DNA of 27,579 nt, taken from the NCBI GenBank assembly GCA_002396485.1, contig DGXZ01000016.1, positions 1 to 27,579 of the forward strand. Reading direction: 5' to 3'. A model generated the notes under the pieces. That model ran no database searches and was not told the origin of the DNA. It saw only the letters and a list, made by a program, of their open reading frames with translations. Shown piece after piece: positions 14,670 to 23,896 of this stretch; the stretch's first letter is position 1, and every line of letters begins with the position of its first letter. Source of the DNA: Spartobacteria bacterium UBA5019. GTDB lineage: Bacteria > Verrucomicrobiota > Verrucomicrobiia > Chthoniobacterales > Terrimicrobiaceae. The translations under genes and the position numbers were made by a program.

Positions 14670-17600
14670 ATGCTGTCGAAATTCTTCATCGAGCGCCCGA
14701 TCCTCTCGAATGTCATCGCCCTTGTGATGATACTTCTCGGCGGCGTGGCGATTTGGATGCTCCCCGTTTCGCAATACCCCGCGATCACTCCCCCGACGAT
14801 TCAGGTCACGGCATCGTATCCCGGTGCCAGTGCCCGAACGATGATCGAAAAGGTGGCCCTGCCCATTGAACAAGCGGTGAATGGCGTTGAAGGGATGATC
14901 TACATGCAGTCGTTTTCCACCAACGAGGGAAACTACAACCTCATCGTGTCTTTCGATATCGGAGTTGATCCGAATGCCGCCCAGATTCTTGTCCAGAACC
15001 GCGTCTCGTCCGCCGTTGCCCAGCTTCCCGACAGTGTGCAGAGCCAAGGGGTCGTGACCCGCACGAAATCCACCGCCATCCTGCAAATCATCACGCTGAC
15101 CTCATCCGATAAAAAATTCGACGCGCTCTTCCTCAATAATTTTGCAGCCCTCAATCTCGAAAACGAGCTCGAACGCGTGCCTGGCGTGGGCGGGGTGACG
15201 GTCTTTGGCGTTGGTCCTTACAGCATGCGTGTTTGGTTGAATCCCGCCGCTCTCCAAGCCCGCTCGCTTGTGCCAAACGATGTCATCCAAGCCATCCGTT
15301 CGCAGAGCACGGATGTCGCCGCTGGCCAGATCGGCGGCTCCCCGGCGCCGGACTCACAAGCCTTCGCCTTCACGATCAATGTCAATGGCCCGCTGAGCGA
15401 GGCTGCGGATTTTGAGCAGATCATTGTGAAATCCGACACCCAGAACGGCGGACAGATCACGCGTCTCGGTGATGTGGCCCGTGTGGAACTTGGCTCGCAG
15501 CAATATGGGCAATTCTTTGCATTCGATGGCCAGCCCGCAGGCGGCGTCGCCATTTTCCAACTTCCCGGCTCCAACTCGCTCGATGTCGCCACTCAGGTTC
15601 GTAAAAAAATGGAGGAACTCGCAAAATCCTTTCCGCCCGGCATTCAATACGAGGTGCCCTTCGACACCACGATCTTCGTCAGCGAGTCCGTGAAGGAGGT
15701 TTATAAAACCATCCTCCAGGCCGGTCTGCTCGTGCTTCTCGTCATCATGCTTTTCCTGCAGGACTGGCGGGCCACACTCGTCCCGGCAACGACTGTCCCG
15801 GTGACCATCATCGGAGCCTTCGCCGGCATGGCGGCGCTCGGTTTCACCATCAATACCCTCACACTTTTCGCCATCGTTCTGGCCATCGGGATCGTGGTCG
15901 ATGATGCCATCGTCGTCGTGGAAGGCGCGGCAAAACACATCGAACTTGGGAAGACCCCCAAGAATGCTGCCATCGCGGCGATGGATGATCTTTTCGGGCC
16001 CATCGTGGGCGTCACGCTTGTCCTCATCTCGGTTTTCCTGCCCGCCGCCTTCTTGCCGGGCATCACCGGCCAGATGTATCGCCAATTTGCCCTGGTCATC
16101 GCTGTCACAGCCATCCTGAGTGGAATCAATGCCGCCACGCTCAAGCCCACGCAATGCGCGCTATGGCTCCGCGCGCCCGATCCATCCAAGCGAAAGAACT
16201 TCTTCCTTCGCGGATTCAACACCATTTACGACCGCCTCGAAAAAACCTATGCCGGACTCATCGGCCGACTCGTCCACCACAGCCGTGTCGTCTTTTGTAT
16301 CGGCCTGCTTCTGGGGGCGGCTTCCATCTGGGGCCTCACCCGCGCCCCTACCGGTTTCATTTCCACCGAGGATCAAGGCTATGTCATGGCCATCGTTCAA
16401 CTGCCCGACGCCGCCTCCCTCGGCAGAACCCAAGCGGTCATGTCCGAACTGACCAAGGCCATCCAACGCGTGCCTGGAGTCGCCCATACCATCCAAATCG
16501 GCGGCGTCTCACCTATCGAAAACAACGCCGCCCTCGGGAACGCGGGTATCATTTATGCCATGCTGAAACCTTGGGATGTGCGTGGCAAAAAGGAGGGCCT
16601 TCTGCCGATGTACGATGCGATCCAAGCCGCTGTCGCCGACATTCTCCCCGCTCACACGCTCGTGCTCGTTCCGCCTCCCATTCAAGGCCTGGGGCTCTCC
16701 GGAGGGTTTCAAATGCAAATCAACTCGGTGGACGGCTCGTTTAATTACTCACAACTCCAGCAAGCCAGCGACGCGATCGTACGCGAAGCCTTGCAGTCTC
16801 CGACCATCCGCATGGCCCTGACGCCGTTCCGTGCCGATGTCCCCCAGCTTTCCTTCGACCTCAACCGCTCGCAAGTCCGCGCCTACGGAGTGAAGGCGGC
16901 CGATGTCTTCGACGCCCTCGAGACCTATGTCGGATCAAGTTATGTCAACCAATTCGTCAAATTTGGAATGACCTTTGATGTCTTCGCACAAGCCGAGACC
17001 GCATACCGCGCAAACGCCGAATCCCTCAAGTCCTACACCGTTCGCAACGAACAGGGGAAAATGGTCCCCCTCGGCTCCCTGGCCTCGATCAATAGTGATG
17101 ACGGCCCTGCCGTGATCTCGCTCTACAATGTGTATCCTTCGGCCAGTATCCAAGGCGCAGCGGCCTCAGGCTTCAGTTCTGGCGAGGCCATGGAGCTCAT
17201 GGCGCGCCTCGCCGACCGGATCCTCCCCCCCGGGATGCGCTACGAATGGACCGCGATGTCGTATCAGGAAAAACTCGCCGGTTCCGCCACACTTCTCGTC
17301 TTCACGCTCTCCCTCGTCCTCGTCTATTTCGTGCTCGCCGCCCAATACGAAAACTGGATCACCCCGCTCGCCGTGCTCCTCGCCGTGCCGCTTGCCGTCT
17401 TGGGCACAGTGCTCGCCCTCAAGGCCACTGGTGTGCCAAACAACATTTATGTGCAAATCGGCCTCGTTCTCCTCATCGCCCTCTCCGCTAAAAATGCCAT
17501 CCTCGTCGTGGAAATGGCCAGAAAATGCCATGCTGAAGGCGCATCCATCCGTGACGCCGCCATCCAAGCCGCGCGCACTCGCTTCCGCCCCGTCATGATG

Positions 17601-17786
17601 ACCTCGCTCACTTTCATCCTCGGCGTCCTCCCGCTTCTCCTTGCCAGCGGCGCTGGCGCCAGCGCCCGCAAATGCCTCGGCCTCGCCGTGGCCAGCGGCA
17701 TGCTCGCCTCGACCTGCCTCGCCATCGTTTTTGTCCCCAGCTTCTTCGTCGTCCTCCAAAGCCTCCAAAAACCCAAACCCCGCTGA
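14670..17786 (+). CDS. RND multidrug efflux permease, HAE1 family (second copy)
   Basis: This 1038-residue paralogue of the preceding pump is colinear over its whole length. It starts MLSKFFIERPILSNVIALVM. It keeps D411, D412 and K941 of the proton relay and the same EVYKTILQAGLLVLL and LPAAFLPGITGQMYRQFA segments. Differences gather in the porter domain (for example VGGSGSSPIDAS in the first copy against IGGVSPIENNAA here) and at the C-terminal end. Substrate choice may therefore differ or be shared as in the MdtB/MdtC heterotrimer. The order duct-adaptor-pump-pump with minimal spacing indicates one transcript. No terminator hairpin was found after its stop, so transcription may run into the next genes. 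Confidence 0.95.
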   Translation: MLSKFFIERPILSNVIALVMILLGGVAIWMLPVSQYPAITPPTIQVTASYPGASARTMIEKVALPIEQAVNGVEGMIYMQSFSTNEGNYNLIVSFDIGVDPNAAQILVQNRVSSAVAQLPDSVQSQGVVTRTKSTAILQIITLTSSDKKFDALFLNNFAALNLENELERVPGVGGVTVFGVGPYSMRVWLNPAALQARSLVPNDVIQAIRSQSTDVAAGQIGGSPAPDSQAFAFTINVNGPLSEAADFEQIIVKSDTQNGGQITRLGDVARVELGSQQYGQFFAFDGQPAGGVAIFQLPGSNSLDVATQVRKKMEELAKSFPPGIQYEVPFDTTIFVSESVKEVYKTILQAGLLVLLVIMLFLQDWRATLVPATTVPVTIIGAFAGMAALGFTINTLTLFAIVLAIGIVVDDAIVVVEGAAKHIELGKTPKNAAIAAMDDLFGPIVGVTLVLISVFLPAAFLPGITGQMYRQFALVIAVTAILSGINAATLKPTQCALWLRAPDPSKRKNFFLRGFNTIYDRLEKTYAGLIGRLVHHSRVVFCIGLLLGAASIWGLTRAPTGFISTEDQGYVMAIVQLPDAASLGRTQAVMSELTKAIQRVPGVAHTIQIGGVSPIENNAALGNAGIIYAMLKPWDVRGKKEGLLPMYDAIQAAVADILPAHTLVLVPPPIQGLGLSGGFQMQINSVDGSFNYSQLQQASDAIVREALQSPTIRMALTPFRADVPQLSFDLNRSQVRAYGVKAADVFDALETYVGSSYVNQFVKFGMTFDVFAQAETAYRANAESLKSYTVRNEQGKMVPLGSLASINSDDGPAVISLYNVYPSASIQGAAASGFSSGEAMELMARLADRILPPGMRYEWTAMSYQEKLAGSATLLVFTLSLVLVYFVLAAQYENWITPLAVLLAVPLAVLGTVLALKATGVPNNIYVQIGLVLLIALSAKNAILVVEMARKCHAEGASIRDAAIQAARTRFRPVMMTSLTFILGVLPLLLASGAGASARKCLGLAVASGMLASTCLAIVFVPSFFVVLQSLQKPKPR

Positions 17787-17808
17787 GCCTCCGCTTTTCT
17801 CCTGCAAA

Positions 17809-18585
17809 ATGCCGGATCAAATCAACTGGTTATCTAAATTTCCTCCGCAACATGCGCCCTCAATTTCCTTCTCTGCCAGAGAGGGACCGAATAACATTTT
17901 CGCTGTGGCACTCCAGCCTGATACCATCATCCGCAATTACGAGCCCCGCGACCGTGCGGCGGTGCGGCGGCTTTGTTGTGAAACGGGTTTTCTCGGCAAG
18001 CCGATCGATCCGGTTTTTGAGGACCGCGAGCTCTTTGCCGACTATCTCACCGCCTACTACACCGACGTCGAGCCCGAGTCGGCATTTGTGCTGGAGCAGG
18101 ACGGCGAGGTCAAAGGCTACCTCCTTGGCTCCCGGCGTCCGCTTCGCCACCAGTGGTATGGGTTTTTTCAAAATCTCCGCCTCTTTGGCATCGGCATGCT
18201 TCGCTACCGTGGCTACAACGAGGCCACGCGCGGGTTCATCCGCTGGATTCTCAAAAATTCCTGGCGCGAAGTCCCTGCCGCGCCGCGCCGCACCGCGCAT
18301 TTCCATTTCAATGTCCTCCCTGAGGCGCAAAAAATCGCTACCACGCAGGCCATGACCAATAGGTATTTCGACTTCCTGCGCACGCATGGTGAGAAGGAAG
18401 TCTTCGGCCAAGTCGTCACCTTCGAATCGCGGCGCGGTGCGAAGCTCTTCGAGCGATTCGGATTCCGCGTTGTCGAGAAGCGGGAAATCACCAAATACAG
18501 GGACAAACACCCCGAGCCCGTCTACCTCATGACCGTCATCAAAAATCTCACCCAACCCGATTCGCGCACCGTCACCGGCAGGTAG
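17809..18585 (+). CDS. GNAT-like acetyltransferase
   Basis: From the ATG at 17809 there are 258 residues. The segment DTIIRNYEPRDRAAVRRLC, then AFVLEQDGEVKGYLLGS, and the late GAKLFERFGFRVV look like the first strand/helix, the central strands and the final strand of a GCN5-related N-acetyltransferase fold. The usual acetyl-CoA loop (Q/RxxGxG/A) is not clear, so catalysis and substrate are unknown. The first 30 or so residues show no fold features, and a GTG near 17903 just before the domain is an alternative start. No good ribosome binding site supports either. The gene lies 22 bases after the second pump and 50 bases before fabG, in the same direction. Confidence 0.65.
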   Translation: MPDQINWLSKFPPQHAPSISFSAREGPNNIFAVALQPDTIIRNYEPRDRAAVRRLCCETGFLGKPIDPVFEDRELFADYLTAYYTDVEPESAFVLEQDGEVKGYLLGSRRPLRHQWYGFFQNLRLFGIGMLRYRGYNEATRGFIRWILKNSWREVPAAPRRTAHFHFNVLPEAQKIATTQAMTNRYFDFLRTHGEKEVFGQVVTFESRRGAKLFERFGFRVVEKREITKYRDKHPEPVYLMTVIKNLTQPDSRTVTGR

Positions 18586-18635
18586 AAAATTTTGTTTCCA
18601 TTCCCTCTCGTCAATGGTCTTCTGTGCCTCTCAGC

Positions 18636-19388
18636 ATGAGCACAAAACGATTTGAAAACCAGGTTGCCGTCGTCACCGGAGCAGGACGCGGCATCGGCGA
18701 AGCCATCGCAAAACGACTCGCCGCCGAAGGCGCAAAAATTGCCGTCGTCAGTCGCACGGAGTCGAACTCCGCACGCACGGCGGATGCCATCAACGCCGCC
18801 ACACCCGGTGCAGCCAAGCCCTACGCGGTGGATGTCGCCGACTTTGAAGCCGTGCAAAAGGCGGGCGACCAAATCCTCGCCGACTTCGGCCGTTGCGACA
18901 TTCTGGTGAACAACGCTGGCATAACCCGCGACACGCTCGCCATGCGCATGTCGAGCGATGATTGGGATGTCGTGCTTCAGACCAATCTCAAAGGCGCCTT
19001 CAATTTCACACGCGCTGTCCTCCGGGCTATGGTGAAGCAACGCTCAGGTCGTATCATCAATATCAGCTCCGTCAGCGGCCTCATGGGCCTCGCCGGCCAG
19101 GCAAACTACGCCGCCAGCAAAGCCGGTCTCATTGGCATGACCAAGAGCATCGCCCGCGAAATCGCCAGCCGGGGCATCACTGTCAATGTCGTTGCCCCCG
19201 GCTTCATCGAGACTGATATGACCTCAGTCCTCAACGAAGAAGTCCGCAAAGGCGCCCTCTCGCAGATTCCGGTCGCCCGCTTCGGCGCGACGGATGACAT
19301 CGCCGCTGCCGTGAGCTTCCTTGCCAGCGCCGAGGCCTCCTACATCAGCGGCCAAGTGCTCGCGGTGGATGGCGGCATGAGCATGTAA
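18636..19388 (+). CDS. fabG: 3-oxoacyl-ACP reductase (FabG-type SDR)
   Basis: This NADPH-dependent short-chain dehydrogenase reduces 3-oxoacyl-ACP in fatty-acid elongation. The dinucleotide-binding TGAGRGIG is at residues 14-21 and NNAG at 92-95. The catalytic set N117, S145, Y158 and K162 lies in QTNLKG, NISSVSG and YAASKAG. The end reads YISGQVLAVDGGMSM, the standard FabG finish. At 250 residues it has the normal length. ATG 18636 is preferred over the GTG four codons upstream because the family starts a few residues before the first strand. No acpP, fabD or fabF lies nearby, so a broader SDR role is possible, but the match to FabG is close throughout. Confidence 0.88.
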   Translation: MSTKRFENQVAVVTGAGRGIGEAIAKRLAAEGAKIAVVSRTESNSARTADAINAATPGAAKPYAVDVADFEAVQKAGDQILADFGRCDILVNNAGITRDTLAMRMSSDDWDVVLQTNLKGAFNFTRAVLRAMVKQRSGRIINISSVSGLMGLAGQANYAASKAGLIGMTKSIAREIASRGITVNVVAPGFIETDMTSVLNEEVRKGALSQIPVARFGATDDIAAAVSFLASAEASYISGQVLAVDGGMSM

Positions 19389-19405
19389 TAAGGAAGCTTC
19401 CCTCC

Positions 19406-19873
19406 ATGACGATTTATTTTCTGCGCCACGCCGAAGCCGAGGATTTGGCAGACTCGGACTTCGATCGCAAGCTCACTCCTAAAGGACTTCAGCAGGCGGC
19501 GAAGGTGGGGAAATTCTGCACGGTTCACGGGCTCGAACCCGCCGTGATTCTTAGCAGTCCCGTGACCCGCGCCAGGCAGACGGCAGAGATTGTCGCCGGC
19601 GCGCTCGGGCGCGAAGTCACCATCGAAAGCTGGCTCGCCTGTGGCATGGAAACCTCCACCCTTCTTGCACGCCTCGCGCCACACGCCAGCGGCGACTCCA
19701 TTTTGATTGTCGGCCACGAACCCGACTTCAGCACGGCCATCGGTGAGCTTTTGGGGTCCACCGAACCGGCTGCGATTCTGGTGAAAAAAGCCTCTCTCAT
19801 CGCCATCGACGCTCCATGGCTCGAGCCCGGCGCAGGTCAGCTCCAGTTCGCGATACCCTGCCGCCTGATGTAA
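19406..19873 (+). CDS. sixA: SixA-type histidine phosphatase
   Basis: This is a member of the histidine phosphatase superfamily, small SixA branch (155 residues). The catalytic RHA motif is at residues 7-9 (H8 would carry the phosphate). SSPVTRARQTAE at 50-61 supplies the arginine pocket, and the second catalytic His is in GHEPDF (H104). E. coli SixA removes phosphate from His residues of phosphotransfer proteins; whether this copy does so is not shown. AAGGAAG about 10 bases before the ATG is a plausible ribosome binding site. It sits 17 bases after fabG and 13 bases before the glycogen synthase gene, probably in one transcript. Confidence 0.88.
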   Translation: MTIYFLRHAEAEDLADSDFDRKLTPKGLQQAAKVGKFCTVHGLEPAVILSSPVTRARQTAEIVAGALGREVTIESWLACGMETSTLLARLAPHASGDSILIVGHEPDFSTAIGELLGSTEPAAILVKKASLIAIDAPWLEPGAGQLQFAIPCRLM

Positions 19874-19886
19874 GCAATCCAGTCCC

Positions 19887-21086
19887 ATGAAAGCTTTGTT
19901 CCTTACAAACGAATACCCACCCCACATCTACGGCGGTGCCGGCGTTCATGTCGAATACCTGAGTCGCGAACTTGCCAAGCTCATGCCGGTCGATGTCCGC
20001 TGCTTTGGCGACCAAAACGCCTCTTCAGGCCAGCTCACTGCCCAAGGATTCGGCCTCGACACGGCCGGGTGGACATCTCCCAAACAACTCCAATCCGTTT
20101 TCGGCGCACTCCAGCGTTGCCTGGATTTCAACACCACGAACATCGACGCCGGTGTCGTGCATTGCCACACGTGGTATGCCCACTTTGGTGGCATCCTTGC
20201 CAAGCTGAACTACGGCATTCCCCTCGTCATCACCGTCCACTCTCTCGAGCCGCTCCGCCCCTGGAAACGCGAGCAACTCGGCGGCGGCTACGATTTCACC
20301 TGCTGGCTCGAACGCACCGCCCTCGAAATGGCCGACGCCGTCATCGCCGTCTCCGAAGGCACCCGCCGCGATGTGGAAAAGCTTTTCGAGATCGACCCCG
20401 CCCGCCTCCATATCATCTACAACGGCATCGACCCCGCCGAATACCAGGCAGTCACCACGCACGGCGTGCTCGACCGCTTCGGCATCGACCCCTCCAAACC
20501 CTACGTCCTCTTTCTCGGTCGCATCACCCGCCAGAAAGGCATCATCCACCTCGTCAACGCCATCAAGCACCTCGACCCCGGCTTTCAGATCGTCCTCTGC
20601 GCCGGTGCGCCCGACACACCCGAGATCGCAGCCGAAATGAAAGCCGCCGTCGCCCAAGCCCAAAGCCAACGCGACGGCATCATCTGGATCGACCAGATGC
20701 TCGACAACAAATCCAAGATCGAGCTCTACAGCCACGCTGGCGTCTTCGTTTGTCCCTCCATCTACGAGCCGTTCGGCATCATCAATCTCGAAGCCATGGC
20801 CTGCGGACGCGCCGTCGTGGCCAGCGCCGTCGGTGGCATCCCCGAAGTCGTCGTCCATGGCGAAACTGGCTATCTCATCCCTGTCGAGCAAATGACCGAA
20901 AGCCCGTTCGAACCGGTGAATGCGGAAAAATTCTCCCACGACCTCGCGGCCCGCATCAACGAAATCATGGCAGACCCTGCCAAGCAAAAAACTTTCGGCA
21001 ACGCTGGACGCCAGCGCGCCATCGACACTTTCTCCTGGGCCTCGATCGCCAGGCAAACCAAGGCTCTCTATGAAACACTTGGCTAA
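19887..21086 (+). CDS. glgA: Glycogen synthase / alpha-maltose-1-phosphate synthase, GT4 (Corynebacterium-family GlgA)
   Basis: This is a retaining GT-B glycosyltransferase of 399 residues. The N-terminal domain shows NEYPPHIYGGAGVHVEYLSR and VHCHTWYAHFGG; the nucleotide-sugar domain shows FLGRITRQKGI and the CPSIYEPFGIINLEAMACG acid-Gly motif, then TGYLIPV. The compact GT4 layout and the GGAGVHVEYL opening match the actinobacterial GlgA/GlgM group, not the roughly 480-residue GT5 GlgA of E. coli. Members use ADP-glucose to build glycogen or to make maltose-1-phosphate for the GlgE route. No other glycogen genes are in the window, so which reaction applies is open. It is the last gene of the plus-strand run. 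Confidence 0.87.
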   Translation: MKALFLTNEYPPHIYGGAGVHVEYLSRELAKLMPVDVRCFGDQNASSGQLTAQGFGLDTAGWTSPKQLQSVFGALQRCLDFNTTNIDAGVVHCHTWYAHFGGILAKLNYGIPLVITVHSLEPLRPWKREQLGGGYDFTCWLERTALEMADAVIAVSEGTRRDVEKLFEIDPARLHIIYNGIDPAEYQAVTTHGVLDRFGIDPSKPYVLFLGRITRQKGIIHLVNAIKHLDPGFQIVLCAGAPDTPEIAAEMKAAVAQAQSQRDGIIWIDQMLDNKSKIELYSHAGVFVCPSIYEPFGIINLEAMACGRAVVASAVGGIPEVVVHGETGYLIPVEQMTESPFEPVNAEKFSHDLAARINEIMADPAKQKTFGNAGRQRAIDTFSWASIARQTKALYETLG

Positions 21087-21191
21087 AGCAGTGTCGGCGA
21101 TTTAATCGATTTTTTCCTTCTGCGAAAGACTATACAGGGCGGATGTTGATTCTCTGCTATACCCTTTACCTTTCGGCTTATTTAATCGTTT

Positions 21192-21557
21192 TTATGATCT
21201 CTGAAAGGGATTTCCGATCACCCTCCAAATCAGATAAAGTGTTATAATATGAAAGACAGCTACGCCGAGATTGAATACTACAATCGGGTTTTGTAATGTT
21301 CCAACGGTTAAGGGTGTGGATAGCTTGTAAATAACTTGGAGAGTCAAAAGCACCGCCACAGACCGTGGATCCCGAAAAACAAGCAATAGGGCTGATGCAA
21401 AGAGAATACTAAGGTATATCGAGAAAAGAATCCCACGCGCTGTTGTCGGATCACCATAACTTGCTCGAGTCCAGTGAGCATCTGTTGCTAGTCCGAGGCA
21501 AACTGGAACAAGAATCCCTATATTCAATAGCAACGATGAGACAATCATTTTCTTCAT
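21192..21557 (-). CDS. Small four-helix membrane protein, unknown function (121 aa)
   Basis: The protein is almost wholly hydrophobic, with membrane segments at about residues 4-24, 41-62, 66-80 and 90-112 and short polar loops. A positively charged start (MKKM) and end suggest a fixed topology. AAGGAA about 9 bases upstream of the ATG is one of the better ribosome binding sites in the window. A perfect palindrome GATTGCAATC lies at 21576-21585, just ahead of it. GC is low: about 41 percent over 21241-21360, against roughly 63 percent in a line of the neighbouring glgA, so it may be acquired. It lies alone and is convergent with glgA. I do not recognise the family. Confidence 0.72.
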   Translation of the reverse strand: MKKMIVSSLLLNIGILVPVCLGLATDAHWTRASYGDPTTARGILFSIYLSILFASALLLVFRDPRSVAVLLTLQVIYKLSTPLTVGTLQNPIVVFNLGVAVFHIITLYLIWRVIGNPFQRS

Positions 21558-21585
21558 TTGGTGATTTCCTTCAGTGATTGCAATC

Positions 21586-22063
21586 GCGGTTCAAAAGAGC
21601 AAAAGCAAAAAGGGACAGCGATTTTTTTCCAATAGATTCGCTCAAGTCACCTTTATAGCTGAGGCATCACGGTCCCGCTATATTTTTTGCCCAGTGTCCG
21701 CGATTACCTGATACTGTTGGTTTTTGGCATCAAAGCCTGCTCCACAGGTGACATGCGAAACGTGCTGAAGGCATGCTTGTTAGTTCCATCGGATTGTTGA
21801 ACAAAGACGCTACGCAGCATTTTGAAGGGTTAGTTTTTTTTGAATGACGGAGTAGGGCATGGGCTGCTGGCTTCAGGAGGTGAGTTTAGGGGAGTGGGCG
21901 TTCATGAACAAAACAGGTGGCTTCGCACACAATAATCGTCATGCGCGAGGCTGAGCAAAATGGGTCATGCGAGACGATGCCCCTTCCTTATTCACGATCC
22001 GCGCTGCCGCGCGAAGTCGGAAAAGCCTTTGGCGGGCGTGTTCCCCAGAGCCGTCAGTGAGTG
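21586..22063. other. Gene-free stretch of about 480 bases
   Basis: No frame with coding character spans this stretch on either strand. It is uneven in composition, with T runs near 21625 and 21835 and GC-richer blocks after 21850. The longest sense-like piece is a 24-codon frame from about 21774 ending in a TGA near 21847, with no recognisable motif. No tRNA, repeat array or clear terminator for recQ was found. It may be the scar of an old insertion or deletion. Confidence 0.5.
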
Positions 22064-23896
22064 CTATTCCCCCCGTCCACCGAAGTCCACTTTCGGATAA
22101 GTCCCGAGGTAGGCGGCGACTTCGTTTGTGAAGATGCTGCCGAACTCGGCGAGTTTCTTTTCGCCCATGCCGCCGATCATGCGCAGGGCGTCGATGTGGC
22201 TCGGGTATTCGCGGGCCATCTGGCGAAGTGTGTTGTCGCCGAAAATGACATAAGCAGGGACTCCGCGCTCGTCTGCGAGGCGTTTGCGGAGTTTGCGCAG
22301 GCGGTCGAAGAGCGTCTCGTCGCACTCGATTTCGCCGGTGCGCGGGACGCTGATTTTTTTCAGTTCCACCGGCTTTGAGAGCATGATGACGCGGCGGGAT
22401 TTCAAGGCCTCGAGTCCGAGGTCGGTGAGGGCGATGGTGGGAAATTGGCCCGCGTCCTGCGCGAGGTAGCCGAGGCGCAGGAGATCGCGGCCGATCGCGC
22501 TCCACTGCGGGCGAGTGAGATCTTTGCCTATGCCGTAGGTGGTGAGCTTGTCATGCCCCCAGCGTTGGATTTTTTCATTCGTGGAGCCGGTGAGAATTTC
22601 GATGAGGTGGTTCATGCCGACGCCGAAGCGCCCGCCCTGCCGGACGCGGTAAACGCAGGAGAGCAGTTTCTGCGCATGGGTGGTGGCATTGTAATTCTCG
22701 CGGGGCTGGAGGCAGTTGTCGCACGAGCCGCAGTTCGGCTCCGTGTAGGTCTCCGCGAAGTAGTTCAGAAGCTCCCGGCGGCGGCAGGTCGGGCAGTCCG
22801 CATATCCCATCATGAGCCGCAACTGCTCACGGGCTATGCGCTGCTCGTGGGCGTCGCTCATTTCATCGATGAAGTGCGTCTGCTTGGCGGCATCGCCCGC
22901 GCTGAAGAGCAGGAGGCAATCGCCGGGGAGTCCATCGCGGCCGGCGCGACCGGTTTCCTGATAGTAGCCCTCGATATTTTTTGGCAGGTCGTGGTGAATG
23001 ACCCAGCGCACATTGGGTTTGTTGATGCCCATGCCGAAGGCAATGGTGGCGCAGACGATGCGCGTCTCGTCGCGGATGAAGAGTTCCTGGTTCTGCGCCC
23101 GCTCGTTGTTTGTGAGGCCCGCGTGATAGGGCACGGCGGGGAATCCGCGCTCCGAGAGGCTCTCTGCCACACGGTCCGCCGAGGCGCGCGTGGCGCAATA
23201 CACGATGCCGCTATCCATCGGCCGCGATTTGATGAAGTCCAGAATTTGCTTCGTCGGCTGCTCCTTGGGAATGACGCGATAGGAGAGGTTCGGACGGTTG
23301 AAGCTGGCCACAAAAACCTCCGGGTCGCGAAGGCGCAGGTGCTTCACGATGTCCTCCCGCACGCGCTCGGTGGCCGTCGCCGTGAGTGCCATGAGCGGAA
23401 TGTCGGGAAGCCACTCCCGAAGACGGGCGATCTGTCGATACTCGGGGCGGAAATCATGGCCCCACTCGGATATGCAGTGGGCCTCGTCAATCGCAATTGC
23501 GGCGACATTCCAGGCGCGGAGGTTCTCCTGCCAATGGTCGAGCATGAGGCGCTCCGGAGCGGCGTAGAGGAGCTTGTAGCGGCCTTGGTGCAGCCCCGCC
23601 AGACGCACCTTCGTTTCCTTCACGCCAAGCGAGGAATTCAAAAATGTCGCCTCCACCCCTGCAGCCTCCAGTTGGTTGACCTGGTCCTTCATCAGAGCAA
23701 TCAGAGGAGAAACAACGAGCGTCAAACCCTCCCTCAACAGCGCCGGCAACTGAAAGCACAGCGACTTGCCGCCGCCTGTGGGCAACAGCGCAAACGTATC
23801 CCGCCCGGCGAGGTTCGCCTCCATGATCTCGCGCTGGAGCGGACGAAATCCATCGTAGCCAAAAGTTGCTTTGAGCGTTTTTTGAAGTTTATCCAT
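22064..23896 (-). CDS. recQ: ATP-dependent DNA helicase RecQ
   Basis: This is a 3'-5' DNA helicase of recombination and fork repair. From the ATG at 23896 there are 610 residues, as in E. coli RecQ. Order of parts: the RecQ motif FRPLQ (17-21), Walker A TGGGKS (40-45), AIDEAHCISEWGHDFRPEY, ALTATA, the second RecA lobe with PYHAGL, ATIAFGMGINKPNVRWVIHH and QETGRAGRDG. Then come the zinc site (CPTC, CGSCDNC), a winged helix and a C-terminal HRDC domain (LFDRLRKLRKRLADERGVPA to the end). The frame stays open 36 codons further upstream, but those residues precede the family start MDKLQKTL. The gene stands alone on the minus strand, divergent from the regulator at 24228. Confidence 0.95.
   Translation of the reverse strand: MDKLQKTLKATFGYDGFRPLQREIMEANLAGRDTFALLPTGGGKSLCFQLPALLREGLTLVVSPLIALMKDQVNQLEAAGVEATFLNSSLGVKETKVRLAGLHQGRYKLLYAAPERLMLDHWQENLRAWNVAAIAIDEAHCISEWGHDFRPEYRQIARLREWLPDIPLMALTATATERVREDIVKHLRLRDPEVFVASFNRPNLSYRVIPKEQPTKQILDFIKSRPMDSGIVYCATRASADRVAESLSERGFPAVPYHAGLTNNERAQNQELFIRDETRIVCATIAFGMGINKPNVRWVIHHDLPKNIEGYYQETGRAGRDGLPGDCLLLFSAGDAAKQTHFIDEMSDAHEQRIAREQLRLMMGYADCPTCRRRELLNYFAETYTEPNCGSCDNCLQPRENYNATTHAQKLLSCVYRVRQGGRFGVGMNHLIEILTGSTNEKIQRWGHDKLTTYGIGKDLTRPQWSAIGRDLLRLGYLAQDAGQFPTIALTDLGLEALKSRRVIMLSKPVELKKISVPRTGEIECDETLFDRLRKLRKRLADERGVPAYVIFGDNTLRQMAREYPSHIDALRMIGGMGEKKLAEFGSIFTNEVAAYLGTYPKVDFGGRGE

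Noticed and set aside
21098..21115. CGATTTAATCG followed by T run as terminator of the glycogen synthase gene
   Set aside because: The stem is at most 5 bp and AT-rich with virtually no loop, too weak to call.
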